DNA of 64,000 nucleotides from Nematopogon swammerdamellus. Taxonomy: Eukaryota; Arthropoda; Insecta; Lepidoptera; Adelidae. The position numbers and the translations under genes are program-made. Positions 44,045 through 54,552 of this stretch are shown in pieces; the first letter of the stretch is position 1, and each line of letters begins with the position of its first letter. The notes under the pieces are model-generated. The model was given only the letters and a program-made list of their open reading frames with translations, was not told the origin of the DNA and did not search any database. Where the stretch lies: contig OX336340.1 of the NCBI GenBank assembly GCA_946902875.1, forward strand, positions 15,825,566-15,889,565. The letters run 5' to 3'.

Positions 44045-44180
44045 ATATATTTTTTAGGGAAACTGACACGGTTGGCTACATGACCTACAACATCCGTGAT
44101 GTCAGCCCGTAACACCGGGTGAACTAGGTGCCATGTCAGTGCTTCCCTTCATTTCATGTCGGCTACACTGAACTGGAAGG
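44045..44180 (-). mobile_element. 5S-type SINE, 3' half
   Basis: 'gaaactgacacggttggcta', 'catccgtgatgtcagcccgt' and 'gtgccatgtcagtgcttccc' through 'ggctacactgaactggaagg'. It is 5' truncated. Confidence 0.7.
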
Positions 44181-45739
44181 ATAACTGAAACTGAAAGTTT
44201 TCACTTCAAAACAGAGAAAGACATTAAAACAAGTCCGTATTCATATAATTTTAGGACTAAATGTAGGTAGATCTAAATTTATAATAGAAAATTTTAAGTG
44301 TTTTTTTTTTCATTTGGATGTAAAATTTCATATTCAATTTTTCAATATTCGTATTCGTATTCATATCCGCGTTTAACATTTTGGAATATTCGTATTCACA
44401 TTCATATTCGCGAATGTGGAAAAATAGGCATCCCTACTGTTAGCCCTTTCAAATGTACCCCACACGATAATATGTTAGTTTAAACTTTTTTTTATTGGTA
44501 TCAAATTGCCCCCCCCCCCCCCCCCCCCATATTAATGTAAAATAAATTGTTATCTAGTTTTTGACGAACGTTATTATGTCATTATGACAAATTTCAAGTT
44601 TCTACGTTACTTGGTTTTGAGAAAAACGCCTGTGACAGACGGACTGACACCGGAGTGATCTTATAATGGTTCCGTTTTTCCTTTTAAGATACGGAAACAT
44701 AAAAAATGCAACTGATCCCTATCTTTTCCTTCAGCCAGCGTTTTATTTAAATGGCGAGAACTATGTTAAAAAGAAATGAAGCAAAGGAAGTAGGTAGTGG
44801 AAAGTCTCGCTACTATAAACCAATAAATCTATGTAAAACGTTGGTGGTCTTTGTAAATCGCCAAAATGTCTTTTTGGACGCAGTCCAGTCCAAGTAACGC
44901 CGCAAGTTTTAACTAAAACAATAAATCTTCTTAGGACTATCTATAGAGGAAAATGCTTTAAAATCGGTAGCACTCCGTGCGGACACACTAAGAGAGGGGA
45001 TTTAGAGTTTTTTTGAATCCTGTCCAACTTTGGTTAATGGGTTTGCAGCTCAGCCCGTACACGTCCGGAAATTTTTACATCGGGATTCAGAAATTATATA
45101 TACACTATACTTACATAATAATAATATATAGTAAGTGCAATTACTTACTGTATGTACTTTTTATCATTATCTGAAAGAAAAATTCCGTGAATAAATCTCT
45201 ACACACAATGCTATAATGTTTTGTCGATTACAATACAAGGCAGACTGAAAAACATTGAACTTAGCAATAAGTTCATCTTCTGAACAACAGAAAGTGTAAT
45301 ACGTAATTTTAGGACTATTAAACCAAAGCTATACAAAAATAATATTTTTTGTCTCAAATTTAAAAGTATGCTTCAGTTTCTTGTTTAGAATCACCCCCAT
45401 TAATATTGTAGCTAAGTGGATCGCCGTGTACAGACAGAGACGACATGAACCTCAAAAGCTCCCCAAAGCCTCTTAAAGCCTTATAGCTAATCGATCATTT
45501 GGGATTTTAGGTTTGCATAGAATTTCTGAAGGCGTGCTCCTTTTTGTCGCTTTCCATATTCGTTTTAGCTTCTGAGAAGGTAAGAGTACTTTGTTGCTCA
45601 TTCATAATGTACGAGCAATATTTAGGATAAGTGTGTCTGCATATGTACTGTCGGTCTTTATGTGTAGGAGAAATGGCGAAACTCCCTAACGAATGATTTT
45701 CGATCTTTGACACTGGTAAACTATTTATCGCTCTCCCTG
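44181..45739. repeat. low-complexity tract and R2 fragment in unassigned intron
   Basis: A poly-C run of 20 or so lies at 44509-44528. An R2 3' end is at 44580-44700 ('gttccgtttttccttttaag'). The (TATTCG/TATTCA)-rich stretch at 44330-44410 is simple. No gene is recognised. Confidence 0.45.
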
Positions 45740-45890
45740 CCCACATGTCAAGAGAGGCCCACCTATCAGATCAGGGCGGCATGGCATTCGCAACCGCCGC
45801 GTACGACCCAATGTCCAATTGTCCATGGGCGTCGTTAGGCACCTTGAGGGTGGCTAGGGGGCACATTTCATGATTTCTATAAAAAAAATC
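45740..45890 (+). mobile_element. LINE 3' end fragment, family L
   Basis: 'cagggcggcatggcattcgc', 'gtccatgggcgtcgttaggc' and 'accttgagggtggctagggg' to an A-rich end. Confidence 0.55.
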
Positions 45891-46369
45891 TAAATTCTTA
45901 TAGTTTGTATTTTATTTGTCACAAAACTTCCCAATAGTAAAATTTCTTAATCTTAATTAAAATATTGTCAACTAGGGGAGTGTATGTATTTATGTCTTTT
46001 TTTTTTCTTTTGTTTGAAAATTATGTGATATAATACTTTCGCCTAATTCTACCTACATACTGCATCATTGAACGAGTTAAGTATACAAAGTGGTTCACTA
46101 CAATTGAGTATGTACTAAATATTGAAAAAATAATTGCAAAGCTTTTATATTGATAAAAATGAACTAAAAAGTTAAAAATGCATTTATTCCGGAAGCAAGC
46201 CATTTTCTCCATTTTTTATACTTTTAAATTAAAGCGTGTTACACCCTCTTTTTCTCTTTTGCTGTCAAATGTAACACGCTTTTATTTTAAAACTGTAAAA
46301 AAATTTAGAAAATGACTTGTTTCCAATCGGAATAAATTTATTTGTAACTTTTTATCTCATTGCATCAAT
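45891..46369. other. intron sequence with a small hairpin
   Basis: 'aaagcgtgttac' at about 46231-46242 pairs with 'gtaacacgcttt' at about 46271-46282. No gene is recognised. Confidence 0.35.
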
Positions 46370-46725
46370 ATATATATAAAAGCTTGTTTTTAAAAAAAAA
46401 AAATATTTTTTTACTTTTTAGTATTGTATGGTGGCAAAAACGTCATCTAGGTAGGACCAGAGTAGTGAAAACAAATCCAACGAGCTCAAACTCGATGGGG
46501 TTACGTCGCCGCGTCGTAATAGAGTTCCTGTGGCGACCTTCCGGCTCCATCGTCAGACCATCTCTATGACCTCATTATATTTAATTGTCATCCGATTTAC
46601 TTACACATGTATGTGCAATTTCAGCTCAATCGAACACCGGGAAGTGGGTAAAATTTAACTTGTAAGATTTGATTACCCACAGACTGACACCGGGACAGAT
46701 GAAACTAAATAAAAGCTTGTAAAAA
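46370..46725 (+). mobile_element. retroelement tail-like repeat, family E
   Basis: 'ttagtattgtatggtggcaa', 'cttccggctccatcgtcaga', 'ctcaatcgaacaccgggaag' and 'tgattacccacagactgaca' parallel 31110-31480 with moderate divergence. Confidence 0.55.
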
Positions 46726-47494
46726 GTAATAAATGGAATAAGTTGTAAATAAAATATTCCACTTGAAGCGTTTATAAGCCAAATATTACGTGAGTTATCT
46801 TTTGATTTTTGAATAGTCAGTCTTGAATTTGTTCGAAACTTTTGACATAACGCCACCGGGCCAAATTTCTCTCAACTTCCACCTCCCAGCTGAGATTTAT
46901 TTCTACGTTAATTTATGACCTGTCAGCTAAATTATTTCTTGCTACCTGCTTTAGAGCGGACTGTCTCTAACGCGACACAGATATTGTTTTGTTGTAAATG
47001 TTTCACCTACGACAAAATAATTCTAATAATATAAATTGCTATTGACAGACACTGTACATGAAACTACATAATTTGTTTATCATATCAACCTTTTTATTCT
47101 CTAACGAAAACATCACAATAATTTGTGACAAGAAATCCGTCTCTAAGAGTGCGTACATACTCATTTCATTTAATAATATTTAATATTTTATAGTTGCCAT
47201 CCTAATAAAAAAAATACAAAATACATTTCAGAACTTTAGTAGCAATTAATGTTTTTGTGTCACACTCCGGTTTGCTTTTTTTTATATTAAGTATTTATGA
47301 CGATGATTTTGGCTTTACTTTCGCACACACACAGAACATAAAATACGAATAGAAGTAGCGCGATGACACGTTCTGCGTACCACAAGTAAGCGTAACTCCG
47401 CACACTTGATCTCCGCTTGTCCCTACGGTCACGGAAACTATGAAGCTAAGAAATACATAAAAGCCTTATTTCTATAATACAGTGAAAAATGTGG
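46726..47494. other. intron sequence, no gene recognised
   Basis: AT-rich, nothing recognised. Confidence 0.3.
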
Positions 47495-47730
47495 AACCCC
47501 AGACTGTACTTGGGAGGAAATAGATGGGCAGGGAGTCCTGCCCATCTATTTCCTCCCAAGTACAGCCTGGGGTTTTTCAAAAGGGGCGTAAAAAGGCTCC
47601 TGTCAGGCCGGCATGGCATTGCAATCCCCGTGCATCACAGAATGTCCATGGGCTTCGTTAGACACCTACTTGTAGGTGAAACGATGCCACATGTCGAGCT
47701 ATTCATAAAAAAAATTACAAAAAAAATCAA
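47495..47730 (+). mobile_element. LINE ORF2 C-terminal fragment with an inverted 5' end
   Basis: The plus frame reads PPKYSLGFFKRGVKRLLSGR then HGIAIPVHHR, a LINE ORF2 C-terminus style. An A-rich 3' end follows 'gagctattcataaaaaaaat'. At its 5' end, 38 bp (47537-47574) are preceded by their own inverse (47495-47532), with one mismatch and a 4-base loop. This is the kind of inverted truncation that twin priming can leave. Confidence 0.6.
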
Positions 47731-47959
47731 AAACTTTAGTCGCACATAGCATTTGTCTACTAGCCGGTAAATTATAACTTGGAGGTATCAAAACCCATCG
47801 TTTTTCGTATTTCGGAATATGGTTAGTTACACTGGTCTTCATACTAGTAAGTTATGGCGCTACTTCTATATCCTTCTTCTTCATCCTTCTGTGGTCGCGT
47901 ATTTGTTGTGTTGCTTACATATTACTACGCTGCTGGAGGTGGATTTGTCGCACAATACA

Positions 47960-48360
47960 ATCTTTTTTTTTATGCAAAATGACACGGTTGGCTACATCAC
48001 CTACTACATCCATGATGTCAGCCCATAACACCTTGGTGAGCTAGGTGCCATGTCAGTGCTTCCCTTCGGTCGTGCCGGCTACACTGAAATGCACGGAAAA
48101 CACGAACTAATTTAAATAGCCGTTTCAGCCGACCTTTCATTTAATGCGGTGGTACCAACCCGGGCGGGATAAACCCTACCACCTAGTAAGGTAAGAAATG
48201 AAGGGACCTACAAGTTTTACGTGGAATCCGAACCACGGTCAGCCTCCAACAACGGTCGAGCGGTCGCCCATCCATCCACTGACCGCGCCCAGGTGTGCTT
48301 ATTATTCGACCGACAGTCGACCTACTGGACTACTGAGCTACCGAGGCTGACAAATTCTTC
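47960..48360 (-). mobile_element. 5S rRNA-derived SINE, near full length
   Basis: On the minus strand the head contains 'aataagca', 10 bases, then 'ggtcagtggatggatgggcg' and 'accgc', which follows insect 5S spacing and ends in the GGGYGACCGC of the 5S 3' half. The body runs through 'ggttcggattccacgt', 'ggtcggctgaaacggctatt' and 'gacatggcacctagctcacc' to a T-run on the plus strand (47965-47973), the 3' tail. This and the 3705-4070 copy together define a family of about 370-400 bp. Confidence 0.8.
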
Positions 48361-48689
48361 CAATAACCTCAAGTATACACAACAAAACGTTAGCATTATC
48401 AGGTACACTCAGGTTTGCTCACGGTATTTTACTTAAAAGGAGCATATATGTTTGAACCTCTCACGTGAAAGTCTTTTAACCATTGGGCTGTTCGGTATGC
48501 CTGGCTTGCAAAACTTTCATTTTTTTACATTTCACTTCTAAACCGCATTCGCTATTTGCACTCCACTCGACTGCCGGCAAAGCGTCGAGACAGCCATAAA
48601 GAGCCTTCGCAACGTATTCGAGATACGCAAAACTTTTTGAAGGCTTTTAGTCCTAATCGAATCTTGAACATTTTTACCTGTCGTCTGGA

Positions 48690-48790
48690 GGAGGGGCGTG
48701 CGTTGCTCCTAAGCTCCCCCCCTGAACTCTCCCCCCCCCCCCCAACCCAAGGCATCCCCCCCAGGCATTCCCCCCCCCCCCCCCCCTACC
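48690..48790. repeat. clustered poly-C tracts
   Basis: Three C runs, the longest about 18, separated by short spacers between 48713 and 48786; the minus strand is G-run rich. Strong G-quadruplex potential, and a place where base calls could be wrong. Confidence 0.65.
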
Positions 48791-49549
48791 ACGCTTCACG
48801 CTTCGGGGATAAGTGCTCAAATGTTTTCAGCCGTCTCTTAACGTCAACCTGTCAATTGGCTATTTAAAGATTGTGGGGGACAGGAAAACTCGTGGGTGAC
48901 CCAGCTGAGTTCGTACTCGCTAGAGGGAGCAGAGATGCGCCTTATACACAGTAAATTCCGACGAAACGATAAAAGTGAACTATTAAAACCGGTGAAACGT
49001 AGTAAAAGGAAGTGAAACGTAAGCAAAAACAAATTTAAATAAGTAAATTTAACTAAAGTAATCTTCAAAATTAAAACGGCTAGGTCTCCCAACTTTATAA
49101 TTAAAATACACGTATTTTATTATGTAATAAATGTCCATTTTAACCAGCATTTTTAATTTTTTATAAAATAATAAGTTTTTTGTCTGTAATATAATATTGA
49201 ATTAGGTGTTTTTATATTTTCAAAATTAAAATTAATACAATATATATCTAAATATAGCATTATGTGTGTACTTCTTATACATATAACGAAAATATACATT
49301 GACTGGTCACAGGCAAACACAGTCGGAAATAGCGGAGCGGCGCGGATGACTAGTCCACTCTCTAACTATACATTGTACTAAAACCAACGTTACTTGGCGC
49401 GGGGTCACATGAAGTTGTGTTGAAAAGTACAGTACAATCAATTCATATATGAAATAAACAGATGTAAAACTATATATTTTGAATTCAATGAAAAAGTAAT
49501 ATTTTCATAATAAAACGCCTAATAATTGAAAAACATCTGTCGTAAACCC
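48791..49549. other. intron sequence, no gene recognised
   Basis: AT-rich. 'gtgaaacgtagtaaaagga' style short repeats lie at 48975-49030. Confidence 0.3.
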
Positions 49550-49765
49550 GACTACCGTAAGGATACTCGTAGATGGTCGGATAGTGGCCACGTATAGCCA
49601 CGTATAGATTTATCCACACGTAGCGTGGTACGCCCCCATGCTACGTGGACAGACGATCTAAAAAAGGTAGCCGGGAGTGAATGGATGAGAAGAGCGGAAG
49701 GTCGCTTATGGTGGCGACCCATGTCCAGCAGTGGACTGATACCTGATGATGATGAATAATAAGTA
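49550..49765 (-). mobile_element. RTE-like LINE 3' end, reverse orientation
   Basis: 'aggtagccgggagtgaatgg', 'cgacccatgtccagcagtgg' and a (GAT)n run at 49745-49755 are the inverse of the 20436-20570 tail. An internal 'ccacgtatag' duplication lies at 49589-49610. Confidence 0.55.
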
Positions 49766-52084
49766 GTCTGGTAAAAAAGGAAGAGCATTTATTTCTTAGC
49801 ATAGTTCCTTTGTTTCGACAAAGCACTGCACTGAACGAGTATTTAGTTTCGAATTTTCCTCCAATTTAGTGTAGACGGCACGAATAAAGTTGTCGATGGC
49901 AAACTGGACCAAGTTGGTCAAACAAGAACAAATTTCAATGTACTAACCTCGCAGGAATTATGTAGCCAACAATGGCAGGTTCCATAAAAATCTTATTTCG
50001 ATATGTATCTGCCTTGACCAAAAATTACCCATTGAAATGAACCCCGGCGAAACGAAACGGTGCATCATGTAAACGCAGACTAACCTAGTGTTGAATGCTC
50101 GTTAGGCGCGGAACTGTTTACGCACCGTGAATTAGTACGCCTTGTGGACGTAAAGCTCTAATCCTGAAGTTAAAATAACGCCAGATAACGACTAGGGCTG
50201 TCGCCAAGTATCGATATTCCATGTCTGTACTTTGGGGCATAACAGGTGTGATAAGTTATTCTCTAGGTCGACCGAAACTTTTTTGGGCGTTTAACTCAGC
50301 GCGATGTGCTAAAGTACGCTAGTAATACATAAGTCGATGGTTTAACTACGGATATGAAAAATAATACCTGCTGTATTTGATTTGACGACGTTAAATAAAA
50401 TTTAACCATAGAAAAAAATTACATATTGCGGCAATTAGGTCACACTCGAAGTTTCTAAAGAGAACTTAAAACGTGGTTTTATACAAATCGACGACAACGA
50501 TTTAAGAACACCTCTAAACCTCTAAAACTGCCAGGAGGTGACTTTGATTTGTATCAACCGTGTCCTAAAGCGACACCCTCCTATATCCACTGCCTCTTGC
50601 TTCTTTCACGTCTTCTTTTTAATCACTAGGGTTGTCTCTAGACGACGAAAAAGGACATTCATTCGTGGAGGCATTTCCTTTGGATTTTTTGTTATTTATT
50701 TGAAATTGCGCTATTGTATTAACCATTTATAGAATAGAATAGAATTTATTGTTCGAAGAATTTTGGTACAGAATCGGTACAGAATGTCTGTAAAACACAT
50801 AATATTTAAGAATAGGTACATTTTACAACACAAGTTACATTTTAGCTTTTTACAAATCATCATCCATCAGATTAACATAATAAGGTACATTATGTATGAC
50901 ACATGCATAGGTTTCTGTACCAGCTATTTTGTTTATACCCTACCATGCTCACTGGGAACAATCCCGTATTGAGGATGGCAGGTTTGTCTTTAGTCGCGTG
51001 CTACTAGCTTCCACACTAAACAGTTTTGAGCAAATAAATAAATAAAGATGAGAACATTAAAAATTTAAAAAAATAATTTAGGAAGATACAGAATTCAATA
51101 AAATAATAATTAATTTTGTAAAAATGTAAAATTTATATAATAAGAAATGTGTGAATAAATGTATAAAATAATAGTAAATAATAAAAGTAACATATAAACA
51201 AAAAAAAAAAACAAATAAATAAAATTTAATAATATTGTTCATACCTATATAAAATAAATACAACATTCAAACAATATACACACCAAAACCTATATTTCGC
51301 AATGAAAAACTACAATTATGCGGGAGTTATAGGTATAGTTTCTTATCATGTTCATGATTAACTTGTGGCAAGTGTAAAATGTTAAAGTAAGAAAATTTAC
51401 TCAACGTACAAACAACAGACAGAAAGTGATCGAAAAAAAATCAATATTTACTATGGAGTTTCTATTTTGGCCTTTACTATGGAGTTTCTTCGGGTGTGTA
51501 CCTTTGAAGTAAAAAAAAAAACAAACACAACAACAAAAATGTCGCGTACACATCGCGACATACAATGTGCTCATTGATTTATCCAAGGATCAGCATATTA
51601 TAAGCTTAGGTAGCAGCATATAATGTATTTGTAAGCTTCATAAACAAGAAGTATATTCCATATAAACCATTTCATCGATATTCATAAGCTTTGAGCCTTT
51701 GAGTCGCCGCACTAGCCACCTCCACTCACACACGAGTCACTGTGCAGAGAAACTTCGATATGGGAAGGCATCGCGATGCTTTTTTAGCGTCGAAATGAGA
51801 CTGTGCTGGAGTCGTGTCAGTAGCTTTTGCTTCCTCGTTCTATTTCTAAAATGGCGGCTTATTTTTAGAATATTGACTAATAGTCCCTTCCGGTTTCCGG
51901 TGTTCTTTGTTGATATGGTTGATAATATCTACTCTGCCCCCATTTCCCAAGCCCCAGTCACTAAATATAATATACTGTCATGAGATTAAGTTCATCATGT
52001 AAATATTTAGTTTAATCTCGATTTCTGTAAAACAACATATGTGTTAGGATATTGTGTATGGTCTACTTCTGTTTCTAGCGTAGG
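49766..52084. other. long intron stretch, no gene recognised
   Basis: A SINE-like scrap lies at about 49850-49885 and a (GAATA)n spot at 50733-50748, with very AT-rich DNA at 51050-51300. No exon-like segment fits splice and phase. Confidence 0.35.
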
Positions 52085-52205
52085 TTTCAGCTGTTTTCTC
52101 CACTAGTCCGGCATAGCCAGCAATTCAAAGGGAATTCTTCTGTATGGCACCTCCTCGGAAGTGATTTTGGCTGGTCGGAGCATTTACTCTCGTTCCTCCG
52201 ACTCA
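52085..52205 (+). repeat. dispersed repeat, family H
   Basis: 'ctagtccggcatagccagca', 'attcaaagggaattcttctg', 'tatggcacctcctcggaagt' and 'ttggctggtcggagcattta' are the opposite-strand partner of 24845-24985. Confidence 0.5.
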
Positions 52206-52337
52206 GCCTCACCCTATCGGGTCACGTAAAAAAGTTACATAACCAAGCGAAGATGAATGCAACTCAACACCTACCTACCTGTAATGGTTATCTAATAAAT
52301 AAGTAGGTAATTTATTTTCTTAATTTATTGTTTTCAG

Positions 52338-52457
52338 TATTCAAGTCTCAGACATCGCTCTCGACGGACTCCGGCCTGTGTACGGAGCGTGGTCTGCGCC
52401 GGACTCATGTAGAGCTCATCAGGCCGCCTGGAAGACGCATCGGACTCAAGCTGGCAG
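52338..52457 (+). CDS. PDZ-domain exon of a scaffold-type protein gene
   Basis: An excellent acceptor ('aatttattgttttcag') ends at 52337 and a GTGAGA donor starts at 52458, enclosing exactly 120 nt. Phase 1 reads FKSQTSLSTDSGLCTERGLR, then RTHVELIRPPGRRIGLKLAG, with no stop. The last part is the start of a PDZ domain: a hydrophobic first strand (VELIR), then a loop RRIGLKL that stands where the carboxylate-binding GLGF motif sits. The exon ends in phase 1 within the domain, so a further PDZ exon must follow. None that fits was found before 64000. PDZ proteins usually organise membrane or junction complexes by binding C-terminal peptides. The specific family is not assigned. Confidence 0.8.
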
Positions 52458-52499
52458 GTGAGATTTTTCATAGTTAAGTACGTCACAGATTACTTAAGT

Positions 52500-52640
52500 T
52501 ACGTGTACACTGAAGGAAGGTCGGTCGAAACGGTCAATAAAATTGTCCGTGTTACCCCGCCGCGCCGGTTCAGTATATACGGCACGATAAAAGGGAATCA
52601 CACTAGCTCGGCACCTAGCTCCGATGGAAAGGTAATGGGC
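52500..52640 (+). mobile_element. 5S-type SINE fragment
   Basis: 'ctgaaggaaggtcggtcgaa', 'ttcagtatatacggcacgat' and 'ctcggcacctagctccgatg' are diverged SINE body sequence just downstream of the PDZ exon. Confidence 0.55.
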
Positions 52641-52675
52641 TAATATTTGTTTTATTTGTATGCGTTATTTATTAC

Positions 52676-52802
52676 TATTCTCAAATCAAAACAAACGTGC
52701 AGCTCGCACAACAAAATTTTATGGCTTAGTGAAGGGAGATTCCCTTCACTAAGCCATAAAACTTTATTATGCGAACTGCACGTTTGTTTTGATTTGAGAA
52801 TA
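52676..52802. mobile_element. 127-bp near-perfect hairpin
   Basis: 62-bp arms at 52676-52737 and 52741-52802 pair with four differences and a 3-base loop. All four differences are transitions. On transcription the intron RNA would form a long dsRNA stem 220 nt past the PDZ exon donor. It is MITE-like; no target-site duplication was identified. Confidence 0.75.
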
Positions 52803-52829
52803 AGCATGTACTAGGTTTATATTTCTTCT

Positions 52830-53030
52830 TTAGATAGATGCAAAGCCGAAAATGAAGAGTAAAAATACGTCCCGACTAGGATTCGAACCTGGAACTCCGG
52901 CTTGAGCTGCCAGCGCGATACCATTTCGCCACCAGGTCGATGACGTATTCTCTCTAAATTTCGAACAGCTGCACCTTCTATAGTAGGTATGACGCAATCT
53001 CCTGCGTTCAGTCAACTTACAAGATTCCAT
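52830..53030 (-). mobile_element. tRNA-like SINE, better preserved copy
   Basis: The minus strand reads 'ggtggcgaaatggt' (box A-like; RC of 52920-52933) and 'ccaggttcgaatcc' (box B-like; RC of 52879-52892), about 30 bp apart as in a tRNA. A tail 'ttcggctttgcatctatct' follows. It shares 5' and 3' flanks with the copy at 597-785. Confidence 0.65.
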
Positions 53031-53559
53031 ATTGAATATATCTAAATAAGAAGTAATGGGTAATGGGCTAGCTTCACGATTTCAAGTTGCCAGATGATGT
53101 AGCCACTGGCCAACCATATCACTCTAGGCTACTTGGGAGGAAAGTATTACATAATGTAAATAGGAAGAGAGTGTCCAATGTCATTATACTCCAAACCGTC
53201 TACTACTACTAACCATGTAAATAAATTGTTATCAACTTTGAAAATCGATAGTCAAGTCCAACAAACACCAGTATTGGTAAAAATCGCTCCTACGACAAAA
53301 TGGACGCACTTCGCTGGGCTCACACTGTCCTTTTGAGGCTTCAATGATTGATGACACTCGAGTCGAAGGGGATTTAAGTAGAAAGCTTTTATTACGTAAA
53401 TTTAATGGAGCGTTTGGGGCATAAGAGATAAAGTGGCATCGTTATTAAAGATGAGTTGGAGTAATCAGAGTAGCAGAGCTTAGTGAAAAATTTGGTTTTT
53501 AATACATGAAAATGATCATATATGTGTGCGAAACAAGAACTTCAAAGTTATTCAGCTGG
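53031..53559. other. intron sequence, no gene recognised
   Basis: Nothing recognised beyond a short SINE-like scrap at about 53056-53130. Confidence 0.3.
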
Positions 53560-53960
53560 TAGCGAAGGAACGCTGGGCTTAGAGTAATAAACTTTCAAGA
53601 ACGCATAAATTACCCGTACCTCTTCCCAACTAAATACATATTATGCATGGTGGGCTACAATTCTATAAAATGGAGAAGAGATTTAGCCCTCATGTATGTT
53701 TACCGCATACTAAATGGCAAAATAAGCAACCCAGACTTTTTACAGAGATTTAATCTTTACTCACCAGACAATTACTTAAGAGCCAGTACACACGACCCAA
53801 TACAACCAATTCCCTCGAGGACCAACTTGCAGTAATTGTGTTCTCCTCTGAATAGAGCTATAAATATAATAATTAAAATTAACTCGACAGAACCAGACCT
53901 ATTTAGCAATAGTTTGAATAAATACAAGAATTTTACAGTCATATACTTAAATAAGGAATT
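53560..53960 (+). pseudogene. decayed LINE ORF2 C-terminus
   Basis: 53647-53835 reads YNSIKWRRDLALMYVYRILN, GKISNPDFLQRFNLYSPD and a tail with R and N residues. This resembles the C-terminal region of jockey/CR1-type ORF2 proteins (R-R-D/L...LYK..NG..D.P..L...). A stop and a frame change follow, after which NRAINIIIKINSTEPDLF continues the same tail. It is thus frameshifted and inactive. Confidence 0.5.
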
Positions 53961-53980
53961 TGCATAAATACAATATATGA

Positions 53981-54112
53981 CCCACTTGCACCAACACGAA
54001 TTTAACGATATAAACCAGTTTAACTCGTTAAGCTAGCACCCGTTGACTGTGGGAACCGCGTTTAAATCCATAACTCGCTACTTAACTCTAAACTCGTGTT
54101 GGTGCAAGTGGG
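53981..54112. mobile_element. 132-bp MITE nested in the LINE remnant
   Basis: 24-bp terminal inverted repeats 'cccacttgcaccaacacgaa' (53981) and inverse (to 54112) with one mismatch. It sits just 3' of the decayed LINE frame and before its A-rich end (about 54150-54185), so it probably inserted into the LINE. Confidence 0.65.
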
Positions 54113-54424
54113 CGTAAACTAGGGAACGCAACAGGTTAAGCCTGTAATGTTTCTTAAATTTAAAATAAAGTAAATAAATAAATAAAGATTGAACCAGCCA
54201 AACTCGTAAATTAACCTTTTCCTGTAATTTGAAAACAATAATTATTACCTGCCTCTTCAAAACATGAAATCGATATTTGTTGTAACTTTTGTTTTGGAAA
54301 ATTTCATTTTCATATGTTAATGCAGCAATTTTTGCTCTTGTGTCTGTGTTTCTAATCGAAATTAATAGCGTAAATGGACATTTACGCTATACGTCCGTGA
54401 TTAGTTCACCAAACTCTACATTAT
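54113..54424. other. LINE 3' tail and unassigned sequence
   Basis: 'aaataaagtaaataaataaa' at about 54160-54184 looks like the LINE 3' end. The rest is not recognised. Confidence 0.35.
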
Positions 54425-54552
54425 GTACCAAATTGTAACTTTTTTCGTCCAGTAGATTCGGAGAAAATAAGGTGTGACAAACAGACAGACACGAGAGTGA
54501 TCTTATAGGGGTTCACATTTTTTGGTCTTTTGAGATACGGAACCCTAAAAGT
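54425..54552 (+). repeat. dispersed repeat fragment R2
   Basis: 'accaaattgtaacttttttc', 'gtgatcttataggggttcac' and 'ttttgagatacggaacccta' mark the 3' end of the R2 family. Confidence 0.55.
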
